From Saprospiraceae bacterium (GTDB taxonomy: Bacteria > Bacteroidota > Bacteroidia > Chitinophagales > Saprospiraceae), in assembly GCA_028280415.1 (NCBI GenBank), contig JANQLV010000005.1, positions 124,001 through 188,000 on the forward strand: a stretch of DNA of 64,000 bases, read 5' to 3'. A program made the position numbers and the translations under genes. Below the pieces are notes generated by a model. That model did not search any database. It saw only the letters and a program-made list of their open reading frames with translations, and was not told where the DNA came from. Position 1 is the first letter of the stretch; each line of letters begins with the position of its first letter. Below are positions 55,337 through 63,438 of this stretch, piece after piece.

Positions 55337-56071
55337 TTATAAATATATGTTTAAAGCATTAATTGTATTTAATAGTTTCAAACTGTTTTTCCTAAAAACT
55401 TCAATACTGACATCATTTTCAAGTCCTTGATTATCGAATTTAATTTTTGAGAGTAGATCTAACCAAGGGCTTACAGAGTCTTTAAATAGGATATTAAGTA
55501 ATTCTGAATGGATTAATTCTTTTTTAAGAAGTAGACTCAAATTTGCTAAAAACTGACAAATTTCTCTAAGTTCTGTATATTTTCGGGGGGTAGCATTTTT
55601 AAAAGTATCTATGTCTATCTCAGTGCCATGTGCAGCTTTTAATTCATTTAAAGTGCTCCAAGCCGAAAGACGGTATTCATGCATATTTTTATTATTCCAC
55701 TCTCCAAGCATTTTAAAAATCAGATCTCTTTTTTCTTTCTCAATATTTTGTGCTATTTGTTTTTCCAAGTTTTTTGCTTGCTGCTCTTGCGCTATGCGGG
55801 ATTGTTCTATTTCTTTTCTTGTTGCTTCGAGTTCTCTATTTTGAAGAATAATCGTTAGAAATAGGGCCATTAAGGACAAAAAACTAAGAATTGGATTTAG
55901 TGTACCTCCGAAATAATCTCCAAAAGTTCCCCAATTGGCCCCTTCGGCACTAAACCAATTGTTGAAGTTGAATAAATAAGAACTCGTAATAGTAATTATT
56001 ATTATAATTGCAACTCCAAAAATTATCGATAAAATTCTTACTAATTTGTTGTGATCTAATTTTTTTAACAT
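55337..56071 (-). CDS. putAbiC-like membrane protein (phage abortive-infection family)
   Basis: The ATG at 56071 gives 244 residues; a GTG at 56137 would add 22. Two membrane helices (IIFGVAIIIIITITSSYLF and LNPILSFLSLMALFLTIIL) flank NWGTFGDYFGG, then a coiled coil rich in Gln/Glu and a helical C-terminal domain (about 135-244). The WGTFGDYFGGTLNPILSFLSL stretch is the hallmark of the putative phage abortive infection family, which is named by similarity; direct activity is not shown for most members. It is 41 bases or more downstream of the PLP enzyme gene on the same strand. Confidence 0.7.
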   Translation of the reverse strand: MLKKLDHNKLVRILSIIFGVAIIIIITITSSYLFNFNNWFSAEGANWGTFGDYFGGTLNPILSFLSLMALFLTIILQNRELEATRKEIEQSRIAQEQQAKNLEKQIAQNIEKEKRDLIFKMLGEWNNKNMHEYRLSAWSTLNELKAAHGTEIDIDTFKNATPRKYTELREICQFLANLSLLLKKELIHSELLNILFKDSVSPWLDLLSKIKFDNQGLENDVSIEVFRKNSLKLLNTINALNIYL

Positions 56072-56177
56072 ATTTTCTGTTTTTAATTGTGTAGGTTGAT
56101 TTAGTTTTATATTGTTTTTTTTTACATTTATTGCCACTCAAATTAAAGCCAGGATCCTGGTGATTTTGACAATATCT

Positions 56178-57689
56178 CTAATACGTTAATTCTTCAAATT
56201 CTAATTTTACTTTTCCGGTATTTACCACGAGAACTTTTTTAGTTCTTCCTTTTCCAATTAAAGAATCAAAGTTAAATTTTAAATCTAAGAATGCAGCTAA
56301 TCCAATAATTCCGCTATTTTCGCATTCTATATTATAACTTGAAACAATTTTTTTACTTTTTTCAATTAATTCTTTCTCATTAGATTCTAAATGAAGAATT
56401 GCATTTGGTAGGTTTGAATTATCATTAAAGAATTTTTTATATTCTTTGGATGAAAACTGCCATTTACTTGAATTTATAATTGGAAAACCTTTTTCTTCGT
56501 TTAATAAATTGATTAAATCTAAGGATTGTTTGTAGGAATCATTCTTATATTTAGAATATAATTTTTCACAAACTATCTTATTGTTTGACGTAACCCCGAT
56601 GAATAAACAATTTTTAATTCGTTCAATTGGTACAAATAGCCTTCGCATTTCAATTTCATTTATTGAAATTACTCTTTTTAATATATTGAGCATCAGTTCA
56701 CCTGATCCTACAGGGATGAAACAAATGTCAGGATTTTGATTAAATATCTCATATGTTAACCAATCATAAAAATTCTCTTTGATATAGCTTATGTCAACGA
56801 AATTATTCCCATTCCATTCTTGGCCAAAAGTTAACTCTATACAATCTCCTTCAATATTTGTTTCTTTAATTATTGATTTTGAATTAAACTCTCTTGCTGA
56901 TAAGTCAAGTTTTTTAATAATGCACCCCATTCTCTTCATAGCGTCTTCAATTTCCTTTGGAGTATCAATATCTATTAGAGTTTGAATCCTTACATTGGGA
57001 TTATATTTTTTAAAGAAGTACTTCAATGCAATTCCCGTCGCACCCGCTGTAATCAATGAAATATTCTTTACTTTTCCATAAGTCTTTATTTCTTCCTTGT
57101 ATCTAACAACTATTTCATGGGCAAGCCTATCTTTATGTGTTCCTGTGGGGTTTTTACTTTCATCTTTAATAAATATTTTCGTATTGTCATCAAGAAAAAT
57201 TGGAATAGTAGGTGTTGCAGGAAAAGCCGGGATAGAGGTAGGGAATTCTGCTAGTAATTCATTCTCTGGTATATTAATTCCTAATTCTACCTTTACTTCT
57301 CCAAATACATCTAAATACAATTTTTCATGTATCATAATTGAAAGCATATTGCAAAAGTTACTACGTAATAATATTTCATCTCCGTGTCCGACAATATTTT
57401 TATTCTTTGAACTTGGTAATTCATTTATTTCTTTCCAATATTTAGAAAATTGTTGACCTTTTATTACAGATACCTCTCTAGATTCATAATCTGGTTGTTG
57501 AGTACCTTTGATTACTTTATATTTTCTTTCTTTTAGACTCTTTATAATAAATTCCGAAAGTAGATTGAAATGTTTAATCGATCTTGGAGCTGTTTTCGAT
57601 TTTGAAATTTTAGCTTTGAGCTCAATTAACAATATAAGATCTAATATTTGTTCTTTTGAGACTCTTAGTTGGTCTTCTCTTATTGGCAT
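56178..57689 (-). CDS. PLP-dependent fold-type II enzyme (threonine synthase/cysteine synthase-like)
   Basis: The 503-residue protein has an unusual N-terminal extension of about 140 residues, then a fold-type II PLP domain. KDESKNPTGTHKDRLA carries the PLP Lys (K186), ISLITAGATGIAL resembles the phosphate/Ala loop, and VRIQTLIDIDTPKEIEDAMKRMG is typical of the family's second strand-helix unit. VPVGSGEL-like FIPVGSGELML binds the PLP phosphate side. Reaction unknown: beta-replacement or elimination on Ser/Thr/Cys derivatives is likely. It is AT-rich and paired with the putAbiC-like gene, so it may belong to an acquired unit. Confidence 0.75.
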   Translation of the reverse strand: MPIREDQLRVSKEQILDLILLIELKAKISKSKTAPRSIKHFNLLSEFIIKSLKERKYKVIKGTQQPDYESREVSVIKGQQFSKYWKEINELPSSKNKNIVGHGDEILLRSNFCNMLSIMIHEKLYLDVFGEVKVELGINIPENELLAEFPTSIPAFPATPTIPIFLDDNTKIFIKDESKNPTGTHKDRLAHEIVVRYKEEIKTYGKVKNISLITAGATGIALKYFFKKYNPNVRIQTLIDIDTPKEIEDAMKRMGCIIKKLDLSAREFNSKSIIKETNIEGDCIELTFGQEWNGNNFVDISYIKENFYDWLTYEIFNQNPDICFIPVGSGELMLNILKRVISINEIEMRRLFVPIERIKNCLFIGVTSNNKIVCEKLYSKYKNDSYKQSLDLINLLNEEKGFPIINSSKWQFSSKEYKKFFNDNSNLPNAILHLESNEKELIEKSKKIVSSYNIECENSGIIGLAAFLDLKFNFDSLIGKGRTKKVLVVNTGKVKLEFEELTY

Positions 57690-58091
57690 TACTTAAATTT
57701 TAATTAAAACATACAAGTTTTAATCAATTTAGGGGTTTTAATTCAATTAATTAGTTTAATTCAATTAAAAATTGGAAGGAATTAAATAGATATAAAGTGT
57801 GTATGTTCAGTTTAAATAATAATTAAGGATTTTAAATCTTATTTAACTTGACTCATTGCAATAAGGCAAGATAGACTCTAAATTGTAAATATTAGTTGAG
57901 TTATAAAAAGTTATAATTCATCTATTGGTAACATCTCTTCAAAAATAATATTGCGATTGTTTATTGAATGTTAATTAACAAAAGTTACTGGATCAATTTT
58001 GAACCTGCCTTTATTGATCCTTCCCCCAGGGAATCCAATTGTATTAGCAGATTACTAACCGAATCCCGCAAATTCAAAACTACACGTTACC
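57690..58091. other. Gene-free AT-rich stretch with spaced repeats
   Basis: No coding signal. Three related units, TTTTAATCAATTT (57718-57730), TTTTAATTCAATTAA (57736-57750) and TTTAATTCAATTAA (57755-57768), recur about every 18-19 bases just upstream of the PLP enzyme gene. Further on, GGATCAAT / ATTGATCC form an 8-bp inverted repeat around 57990-58021. Confidence 0.5.
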
Positions 58092-58313
58092 ATGAAGAAT
58101 GGAAAAATTTCTAAATCCTCTTCGTATACACTGAAGTTGCTTGTTAAGGAATTTATTATTGTAGTTGTAATTTCATTATTAACTTTTATTATTCAAAAGA
58201 AATTTTGGCCAGTAGAAGTAAATGTGAAAGTAGAAAAGGGAGTTGAAACTGAATGTATTGATGTTACAATTTGCAATGAAAATGATGCTACTTCAACTAA
58301 AGCATCTGATTAA
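58092..58313 (+). CDS. Small single-helix membrane protein, unknown
   Basis: The 73-residue protein has a basic N-terminus, one membrane helix (LLVKEFIIVVVISLLTFIIQ, about 16-36) and a short acidic C-terminal segment with two Cys (ETECIDVTICNEND). I recognise no family. A strong terminator follows 27 bases after the stop. It lies just upstream of repeat copy C. Confidence 0.55.
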   Translation: MKNGKISKSSSYTLKLLVKEFIIVVVISLLTFIIQKKFWPVEVNVKVEKGVETECIDVTICNENDATSTKASD

Positions 58314-58339
58314 ATTCTTATCGTGTTCTAAATTTTAGT

Positions 58340-58372
58340 AGCCACCTATTACTTGATAACAGGTGGCTTTTT
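58340..58372 (+). terminator. Intrinsic terminator after the small membrane protein
   Basis: GCCACCTATTA pairs with TAACAGGTGGC (11 bp, one mismatch) and TTTTTA follows. Confidence 0.85.
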
Positions 58373-58377
58373 ATGTC

Positions 58378-58450
58378 ATGTAACGCTCGATGCAAACGCA
58401 GTATATCCGTATGGAGCATATTGCCGTTCTGTACTTTGTTAGCTGTCGGA
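58378..58450 (+). repeat. Dispersed intergenic repeat, copy C
   Basis: Reads TAACGCTCGATGCAAACGCA, then GGAGCATATTGCCGTTCTGT and ACTTTGTTAGCTG. It starts with AAC and ends with GTTAGC, recalling the outer core of integron attC sites. Lies 128 bases upstream of the zinc-ribbon gene. Confidence 0.7.
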
Positions 58451-58577
58451 TTTTCAGTATATTGAAGGTTTTGGGATTGCGGACGTGCTCTTTGATCATT
58501 TATTGATTCGCGTTTAGATTTTCTTATTCTTTGAATCGGAAAGTAAAATTAATCAATAGAGTAAAATACTAATAAAA

Positions 58578-58916
58578 ATGAGTAAAAACAACAATATATT
58601 AGATGTAGTTGAAAAGAATGCAGGCCCCAGGACATGTCCTGAATGTGGCTATCAATTTCCTTTATTATTATTTGTAAAGAGATATGTGTTAAAACATGGT
58701 TTTTCCAAGTGGACTTGCCCAAATTGCCACCAGTTTATAAAATATAATTACTTTAAGGCTACTCTTATTATGACTGTTGTTTTCTTGGTTTGTATCTTTT
58801 TATTTCTGGGTTTACAATCGAAGTTTGGATGGGATTTACCTATCATCATTATCCCGGTTCTATATTTCTTCTTCGCTTTGATACTTTTGAATTTCGATAC
58901 CTTTGAGAAGTATTAA
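58578..58916 (+). CDS. Zinc-ribbon membrane protein, unknown
   Basis: The 112-residue protein has a zinc ribbon (RTCPECGYQF and WTCPNCHQF, about 18-55) and two membrane helices (ATLIMTVVFLVCIFLFLGL and PIIIIPVLYFFFALILLNF). Such small proteins are common and uncharacterised. It is a single gene between repeat copies C and E. Confidence 0.75.
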   Translation: MSKNNNILDVVEKNAGPRTCPECGYQFPLLLFVKRYVLKHGFSKWTCPNCHQFIKYNYFKATLIMTVVFLVCIFLFLGLQSKFGWDLPIIIIPVLYFFFALILLNFDTFEKY

Positions 58917-58999
58917 ATTAAAGAAAGCTGCCGGAAGTTTTCCTTTAAGTTCATACTAATCAACCCCATTTTACCTCATTTCGTGATTTGAAGATGAGG

Positions 59000-59072
59000 T
59001 CTAACGTTAGGTGCAAATGAGGCAGGCGTGTTTAGTAGCTATTTACACGTTGCATATTGTTGTAGGCAACTA
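59000..59072 (+). repeat. Dispersed intergenic repeat, copy E
   Basis: Reads TCTAACGTTAGGTGCAAATG, then GGCGTGTTTAGTAGCTATTT and ACACGTTGCATATTGTTGTA ending GGCAAC. GCGTG/CACGT and TGCAA/TTGCA can pair as a bulged hairpin. It starts with CTAAC and ends with GTTGTAGGC, which is attC-like. Lies 45 bases beyond the 3' end of the S8 operon. Confidence 0.7.
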
Positions 59073-59116
59073 GTCATGCTGAGCATTTATAATCTGGATA
59101 AGCCTTATAGCGATTT

Positions 59117-59341
59117 TTATTCCTCTTCTTTTTTAATAATATTGAACTCTTTATCCAACTCAGCATAATCTATATATTTGAGTTCTTCTGCAATAAGCTG
59201 TTGAGCAGATTTTAATTTGAGAATGCCTAATTTTTTTGAATAGCTTATAATTTCGACTCCTTTTTCTTCAAAGTAAGTAGTAACTTCTTCGTTCATGCAG
59301 AAGTTACTACTTACTAAGGCTATATATATTTTTTCGCTCAT
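59117..59341 (-). CDS. Small protein resembling a stand-alone subtilisin prodomain
   Basis: The ATG at 59341 (the Met at residue 7 of the longest frame) gives 74 residues and starts two bases after the protease stop codon. The predicted alternation of strand-helix-strand (KIYIALVSSNF, EEVTTYFEEKGVEIISYSKK, LGILKLKSAQQLIAE, IDYAELDKEF) resembles the I9 inhibitor/prodomain fold. An independent copy could fold or inhibit the protease in trans. The assignment is structural inference; there is no diagnostic motif. Confidence 0.6.
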   Translation of the reverse strand: MSEKIYIALVSSNFCMNEEVTTYFEEKGVEIISYSKKLGILKLKSAQQLIAEELKYIDYAELDKEFNIIKKEEE

Positions 59342-59342
59342 A

Positions 59343-60626
59343 TTAAATCGCCTGTGCAATTCCTTGACCTATATCTCTTGATTCGAGATGATTTAATGGT
59401 TTAGAATTTTTTTCTAATTTCAGCCATATATCTGCTGCGGAAGCATTTGGGAAAGCTTCCCATAAAAGTGTAGCGATTCCTGCGACAAAAGGAGTGGCCA
59501 TACTGGTTCCATTCAAACGCCTATACAATTGGTTCCCTGAAGCATTTTTTGAGAATGAGCTAAATATATCTACTCCTGGTGCAGCTAAATCGATGCGTCC
59601 TCCAGTTCCGGTATTAAGACCGGCATTAGAGAATTTAGCAATGTTTGGGGTTTTGTCTAAAGCTCCTATAGCCATAATTGATTGAGCATTGGCAGGGCTA
59701 CTCACTGGCCGTATAAAATTGGGACGTCTGCTATCATTTCCAGCCGCAGCTATGAGTAAACAACCATTTTCCAAAGCCTTTTCACCGGCTCTCTCAAAGA
59801 TTCGCGAAGGATTTTCTCCAATTCCAGTTGGTGCACCGAGAGACATTGAAATTACCTTACAGCCTTTTTCTAAGGCCCAATCAATAGCATCGATAATCCC
59901 GCTTGTACTGCCACTTCCAGAATCAGAGAGTACTTTGCCTATAAATATATCTGCTTCATTGGCAACTCCATAACGTTTACCTTGGTTAGAAATGTTTCCT
60001 ACAGCTATGCCTGCACAGTGTGTACCGTGACCATTTCTATCACGATCCCAAACCTCACCTTCAATGAATGATTTTCCTTCTATGTTTCGCCCTTCGAAAT
60101 CAGGGTGTTCTTTGTATAGACCAGTATCCAAAATACATGTTTTAATACCTTTTCCAGTCCTGTCAGTAGCGGCTATATTTATTGCTTCCAATCCCCAGGA
60201 AAGGTCTTCTGGTTCAGGAGCCGAATCTTCATTTTTGTTTTTTAGTAATTGTTCTAATTCTTCTAAATGTTGCTGTAGTTCTAGTGTGGTGTTTTTAAGT
60301 CGTACAAGTAATTCTAATTCACTTACAGGCCGGTATTCTTTTTCTTCTTCCCAGTAAATAATGGGGTTGTCTTTATCCTTTACAGCAGCTTTAAGTATAT
60401 CAACATGTACTTCGTCTACAACTCCGACATTGAGATTTTTGTAAAATATTCCCGTATCAGCGTTCATCACCTGGTATGATCTGTTTTTACTGTTTAACTC
60501 AGCTGAAGAAACCATTTTAATGTTTAATTCTTTTTCAGCTTTGTTAATTGATGACTTCTTGCCATCTTTTAGCAATACTACATAACGATCGGCTTTTGCT
60601 CTGTTTTCGTTGGGTTGTGATTTCAT
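59343..60626 (-). CDS. Subtilisin-like serine protease (S8) without signal peptide
   Basis: The 427-residue protein has an I9-like N-terminal region (about 13-95: RYVVLLKDGK to IIYWEEEKEY), a coiled coil (about 103-132), and a catalytic domain with D167 (CILDTGLYKEHPDF), H200 (NGHGTHCAG), N297 (AAAGNDSR) and S375 (LNGTSMATPFVAG). All catalytic residues are intact. There is no signal peptide, so it is likely intracellular or released with the other operon products. It follows a helical protein gene by 11 bases and precedes a prodomain-like gene by 1 base. Confidence 0.92.
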   Translation of the reverse strand: MKSQPNENRAKADRYVVLLKDGKKSSINKAEKELNIKMVSSAELNSKNRSYQVMNADTGIFYKNLNVGVVDEVHVDILKAAVKDKDNPIIYWEEEKEYRPVSELELLVRLKNTTLELQQHLEELEQLLKNKNEDSAPEPEDLSWGLEAINIAATDRTGKGIKTCILDTGLYKEHPDFEGRNIEGKSFIEGEVWDRDRNGHGTHCAGIAVGNISNQGKRYGVANEADIFIGKVLSDSGSGSTSGIIDAIDWALEKGCKVISMSLGAPTGIGENPSRIFERAGEKALENGCLLIAAAGNDSRRPNFIRPVSSPANAQSIMAIGALDKTPNIAKFSNAGLNTGTGGRIDLAAPGVDIFSSFSKNASGNQLYRRLNGTSMATPFVAGIATLLWEAFPNASAADIWLKLEKNSKPLNHLESRDIGQGIAQAI

Positions 60627-60637
60627 TTTAAATTATT

Positions 60638-61216
60638 TTAGTCTTTTATTTTAAGCATTACCGAAGTGAAGAGTAGAAAAATATCTTCAACAGCAATAGT
60701 TAATTTTAAATTCCTTTCGTGTAATTTGACGTTCTCATTTTGACTTAGCCGATGCCAAATAATTTCTAATTTTTCCTGGTCCAGATCCTCTGATAATTCT
60801 TCAGGAGTGATTGCACCTGCCTGGATCAAGGATAGAACCAATTGACCAATAGTTTGTTCGGCTTGTTCTAATTTGCTTTTGGCTTTTTGTAATTCGTTTT
60901 GTAAAATTTCAGTTATACGGGATAAACAATGGAAGGCTGTCGTTCTTTTCATTACTCTGCGATATGTCTTAATAAGTTCTAATTTAATAGGATCGACACC
61001 TTCATTAGACATTTGAAAAGTATTCCTGATTTGCTCTGCTTCTGATTGATTGCTTGAATCTCCAACTTGCTCAAAGTAATTGATTAATGAATCAGTTAAA
61101 GTATAAAATTCCTTTTCGAATTGGAATTTTTTATTTTTAAATAACTCGTTTAAATTACTTAGCCTGGAAAGAAAATAGTTTACTTGTTGAACTTTGTAAT
61201 GTAAAAAGAATTGCAT
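60638..61216 (-). CDS. Helical protein of the DUF2589/protease operon, unknown
   Basis: The 192-residue protein is predicted almost wholly helical (KVQQVNYFLSRLSNLNELFK, then LQKAKSKLEQAEQTIGQLVL) without membrane segments or signal peptide. No family is recognised. It starts 9 bases after the preceding gene and ends 11 bases before the protease start, so it is part of one transcript and could be a structural or adaptor partner. Confidence 0.7.
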   Translation of the reverse strand: MQFFLHYKVQQVNYFLSRLSNLNELFKNKKFQFEKEFYTLTDSLINYFEQVGDSSNQSEAEQIRNTFQMSNEGVDPIKLELIKTYRRVMKRTTAFHCLSRITEILQNELQKAKSKLEQAEQTIGQLVLSLIQAGAITPEELSEDLDQEKLEIIWHRLSQNENVKLHERNLKLTIAVEDIFLLFTSVMLKIKD

Positions 61217-61225
61217 GACTTTTGA

Positions 61226-61921
61226 TTATTCAAAAACGATTTCTTCAAATTCCTTCCCATTTTCATCATGCAGTTTCGCAATTCGCAATCCTTCTTCTAC
61301 CATCTCTACATTTAACTTTATTAGAACCTTATCCTTATCCGCCTCTTTTGTAGTATCCGGATCAATAAAAATATTTTTCAATTTTGATGAAACAGGAGAA
61401 AGTTGTTTTCTTAAGCTATCTTTCAAAATATGATCCAGAGCCTTTTTTTCAAGTTCAGCATTTTTAGAAGGACTAATGAAGTCATTACTCTTGACATTTA
61501 TTTTTTTAATGAAATCAATTTTATTAATGCTTTCATCAACTTGTTTTATAAAATAGTAATCTTTTTTTTCTAAATCTCTACGAAGCTCTGTAAAATTGAA
61601 AACTCTAAGTTTTTGCTTCGTCATAGGTTTGATCCTAAATTTATTTTTAAGATTTACTTCTTCAATTTTTTTGTTTACATCAGCAACATATGTACCCTCA
61701 TCTATTTTAAAATTATACTTAGTCTCAGCATCTAATTCATTAATTTTGAGTGGAATTTCAAGTTTTACACTAGGGATGGTAAAACGGGGCACTCGAAAAT
61801 ACTTCAAATATTCATGTTCAGAATATTTTTTTGCTAACTCAACCGATTGTTCATCGACTTTTATTCGTGCTTGGATTACCTCTCGATAGAGATAATCCAA
61901 GTAATCTGAAAGTTTTATCAT
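61226..61921 (-). CDS. DUF2589-associated protein, unknown
   Basis: The 231-residue protein begins MIKLSDYLDYLYREVIQARI and continues SVELAKKYSEHEYLKYFRVP, then a beta region PRFTIPSVKLEIPLKINEL. This beta segment has the same FTIPSVKLEIPLKI style as the IP-S-LRIE-DF strand region in the DUF2589 protein next door. The rest is Lys-rich and helical. No signal peptide. It lies 5 bases downstream of the DUF2589 gene. Function unknown; likely a complex partner. Confidence 0.7.
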   Translation of the reverse strand: MIKLSDYLDYLYREVIQARIKVDEQSVELAKKYSEHEYLKYFRVPRFTIPSVKLEIPLKINELDAETKYNFKIDEGTYVADVNKKIEEVNLKNKFRIKPMTKQKLRVFNFTELRRDLEKKDYYFIKQVDESINKIDFIKKINVKSNDFISPSKNAELEKKALDHILKDSLRKQLSPVSSKLKNIFIDPDTTKEADKDKVLIKLNVEMVEEGLRIAKLHDENGKEFEEIVFE

Positions 61922-61926
61922 GTTGT

Positions 61927-62823
61927 TTATTCAGCTAATATTCCTAAAACCTGTTCTAAACCAGCTGGCAGCTGATCATTTGTAGCTCTTACTTTTACAC
62001 CCATATTATATTCTTTTTCAACCCGAACCCCAGTACTGGAAGATCGTTTATAAGAAGCAGAAACTTTAAACTTGACGGGGCCCCAGCCTCCAGAAACGGA
62101 TGCATCAATTCCAAATTCACTAGTAACATCTTTAGTATATACAGAATTTAGTTTTACATTAAAATCAATATCACAGTTTTCAATTCTCAGACTGGGAATA
62201 TTGATAATTGAAACCAGTGGCACTTCTACGTGAATTTTCTTTGGGTCAAGGTATTCATCCGTGGTATTTGCATCAGGGGACACTCCACCTTCACCAGCGG
62301 TTTTTCCAAAATGAGGATTCACTTGTGGTTTTTCGCATTTGAATTTAACCATTACTACTTCTTTACCTCCACTGCCATCATCCTTTAGACCAACTTGTTG
62401 AATGAAGTTAACAGTGGCCAGAGAGGCCTTGTTTTGAGCAGTTACGCATGCATTTAAAGGTCCGGCAATTAAATTATCAAAGTCAAGACTACCTAACTCT
62501 GCTGCAAAGCCCGCATCAGCAGCGTTTTGAACACCAAAGCTGGCTTCATCTTCAGTCATGATTTTTTTCGCAAATCGAATTAATATTTCGGGACTGTTGG
62601 CAGCGAATTTTTCCCAACCATCTTTGTATTTTTTCTGAAAATCTTCTACTACATCAAGAATTTCTTTTTTGGTTGAGTTTGGTAGGTTCTTTGGAGGTAC
62701 AAGACTAATTTTTTGATATTCCTCCTGCGTTATAAGGTTTTGCAGAGTTTGCATCATTTCACTAAGTTGAGCCTTAGTTTTTTTTGAATGATCTTGATTT
62801 AAAACTTCTTTGATCGTTTTCAT
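61927..62823 (-). CDS. DUF2589 domain protein
   Basis: The 298-residue protein has a helical N-terminus (about 1-100) and a DUF2589 domain: FDNLIAGPLNACVTAQNKAS, ATVNFIQQVG, VVMVKFKCEKP, VPLVSIINIPSLRIENCDID and a C-terminal beta domain ending LPAGLEQVLGILAE. DUF2589 is a widespread domain without an established function. It is the first gene of a five-gene minus-strand operon ending with a subtilisin and a prodomain-like protein. No signal peptide or membrane segment is present. Confidence 0.8.
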   Translation of the reverse strand: MKTIKEVLNQDHSKKTKAQLSEMMQTLQNLITQEEYQKISLVPPKNLPNSTKKEILDVVEDFQKKYKDGWEKFAANSPEILIRFAKKIMTEDEASFGVQNAADAGFAAELGSLDFDNLIAGPLNACVTAQNKASLATVNFIQQVGLKDDGSGGKEVVMVKFKCEKPQVNPHFGKTAGEGGVSPDANTTDEYLDPKKIHVEVPLVSIINIPSLRIENCDIDFNVKLNSVYTKDVTSEFGIDASVSGGWGPVKFKVSASYKRSSSTGVRVEKEYNMGVKVRATNDQLPAGLEQVLGILAE

Positions 62824-63294
62824 AAATTAAATAGTTAAGTTTAAACGAATTACATAAATAGTTAATGAAATAGATTCATTAAATTATTTTCGATAAGCGT
62901 TTACTAAATAACAGCTCTTAGTTAGAACCTGCTTGGAAATCATTAATTGCTCTGTAAATACCATTTTTCAGTTTACACTTCAGCTATTTTTCGGCACCTA
63001 CCTTACAAGTATGCACCTCAAAATGAGCTTTGTTTAATCTAAAAACTGACTGTTCTCGAACAAAAAACAAAATCCAAACACGCGCTTAATTTTTTAAGAA
63101 TATTAAAAATAATTTATTCTTAAACTAGCAATAAAAGCATGTTTAATAAACTGTTTAAACTCCCTTATTTTATGAGATTTCTATTTTAGAAAAGCAATGA
63201 GTGCTAATATATAATTAATAATTTGTAATTAAAAATTATTTAAACATTTAATTATTTTATTATCGAATCCTGGTCTCATAAGGTTCAGTCAGAC
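62824..63294. other. Gene-free AT-rich stretch upstream of the DUF2589 operon
   Basis: No coding signal on either strand. It should contain the promoter of the DUF2589 operon, but I find no clear TAnnTTTG on the minus strand. Confidence 0.5.
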
Positions 63295-63396
63295 TTATTG
63301 GGCATCGACCTTCTGCAATTGTTGTGGACAAGGTTTTTCACTTGGATAGGGCTCCCATAAAAAGTCATAAGATGTAATATCTTGAGCCATGATCAT
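63295..63396 (-). CDS. 33-residue ORF after the edge gene, doubtful
   Basis: The peptide runs MIMAQDITSYDFLWEPYPSE and ends KVDAQ. Met-3 (63390) is another possible start. Its stop region AGACTTATTGGGC (63291-63303) is repeated at 63420-63432 beside the end of the upstream gene, so it may be a duplicated or decayed 3' fragment rather than an independent gene. Confidence 0.3.
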   Translation of the reverse strand: MIMAQDITSYDFLWEPYPSEKPCPQQLQKVDAQ

Positions 63397-63438
63397 CAAT
63401 CAATGATCCATCCTTAGAGAGACTTATTGGGCTCTACC

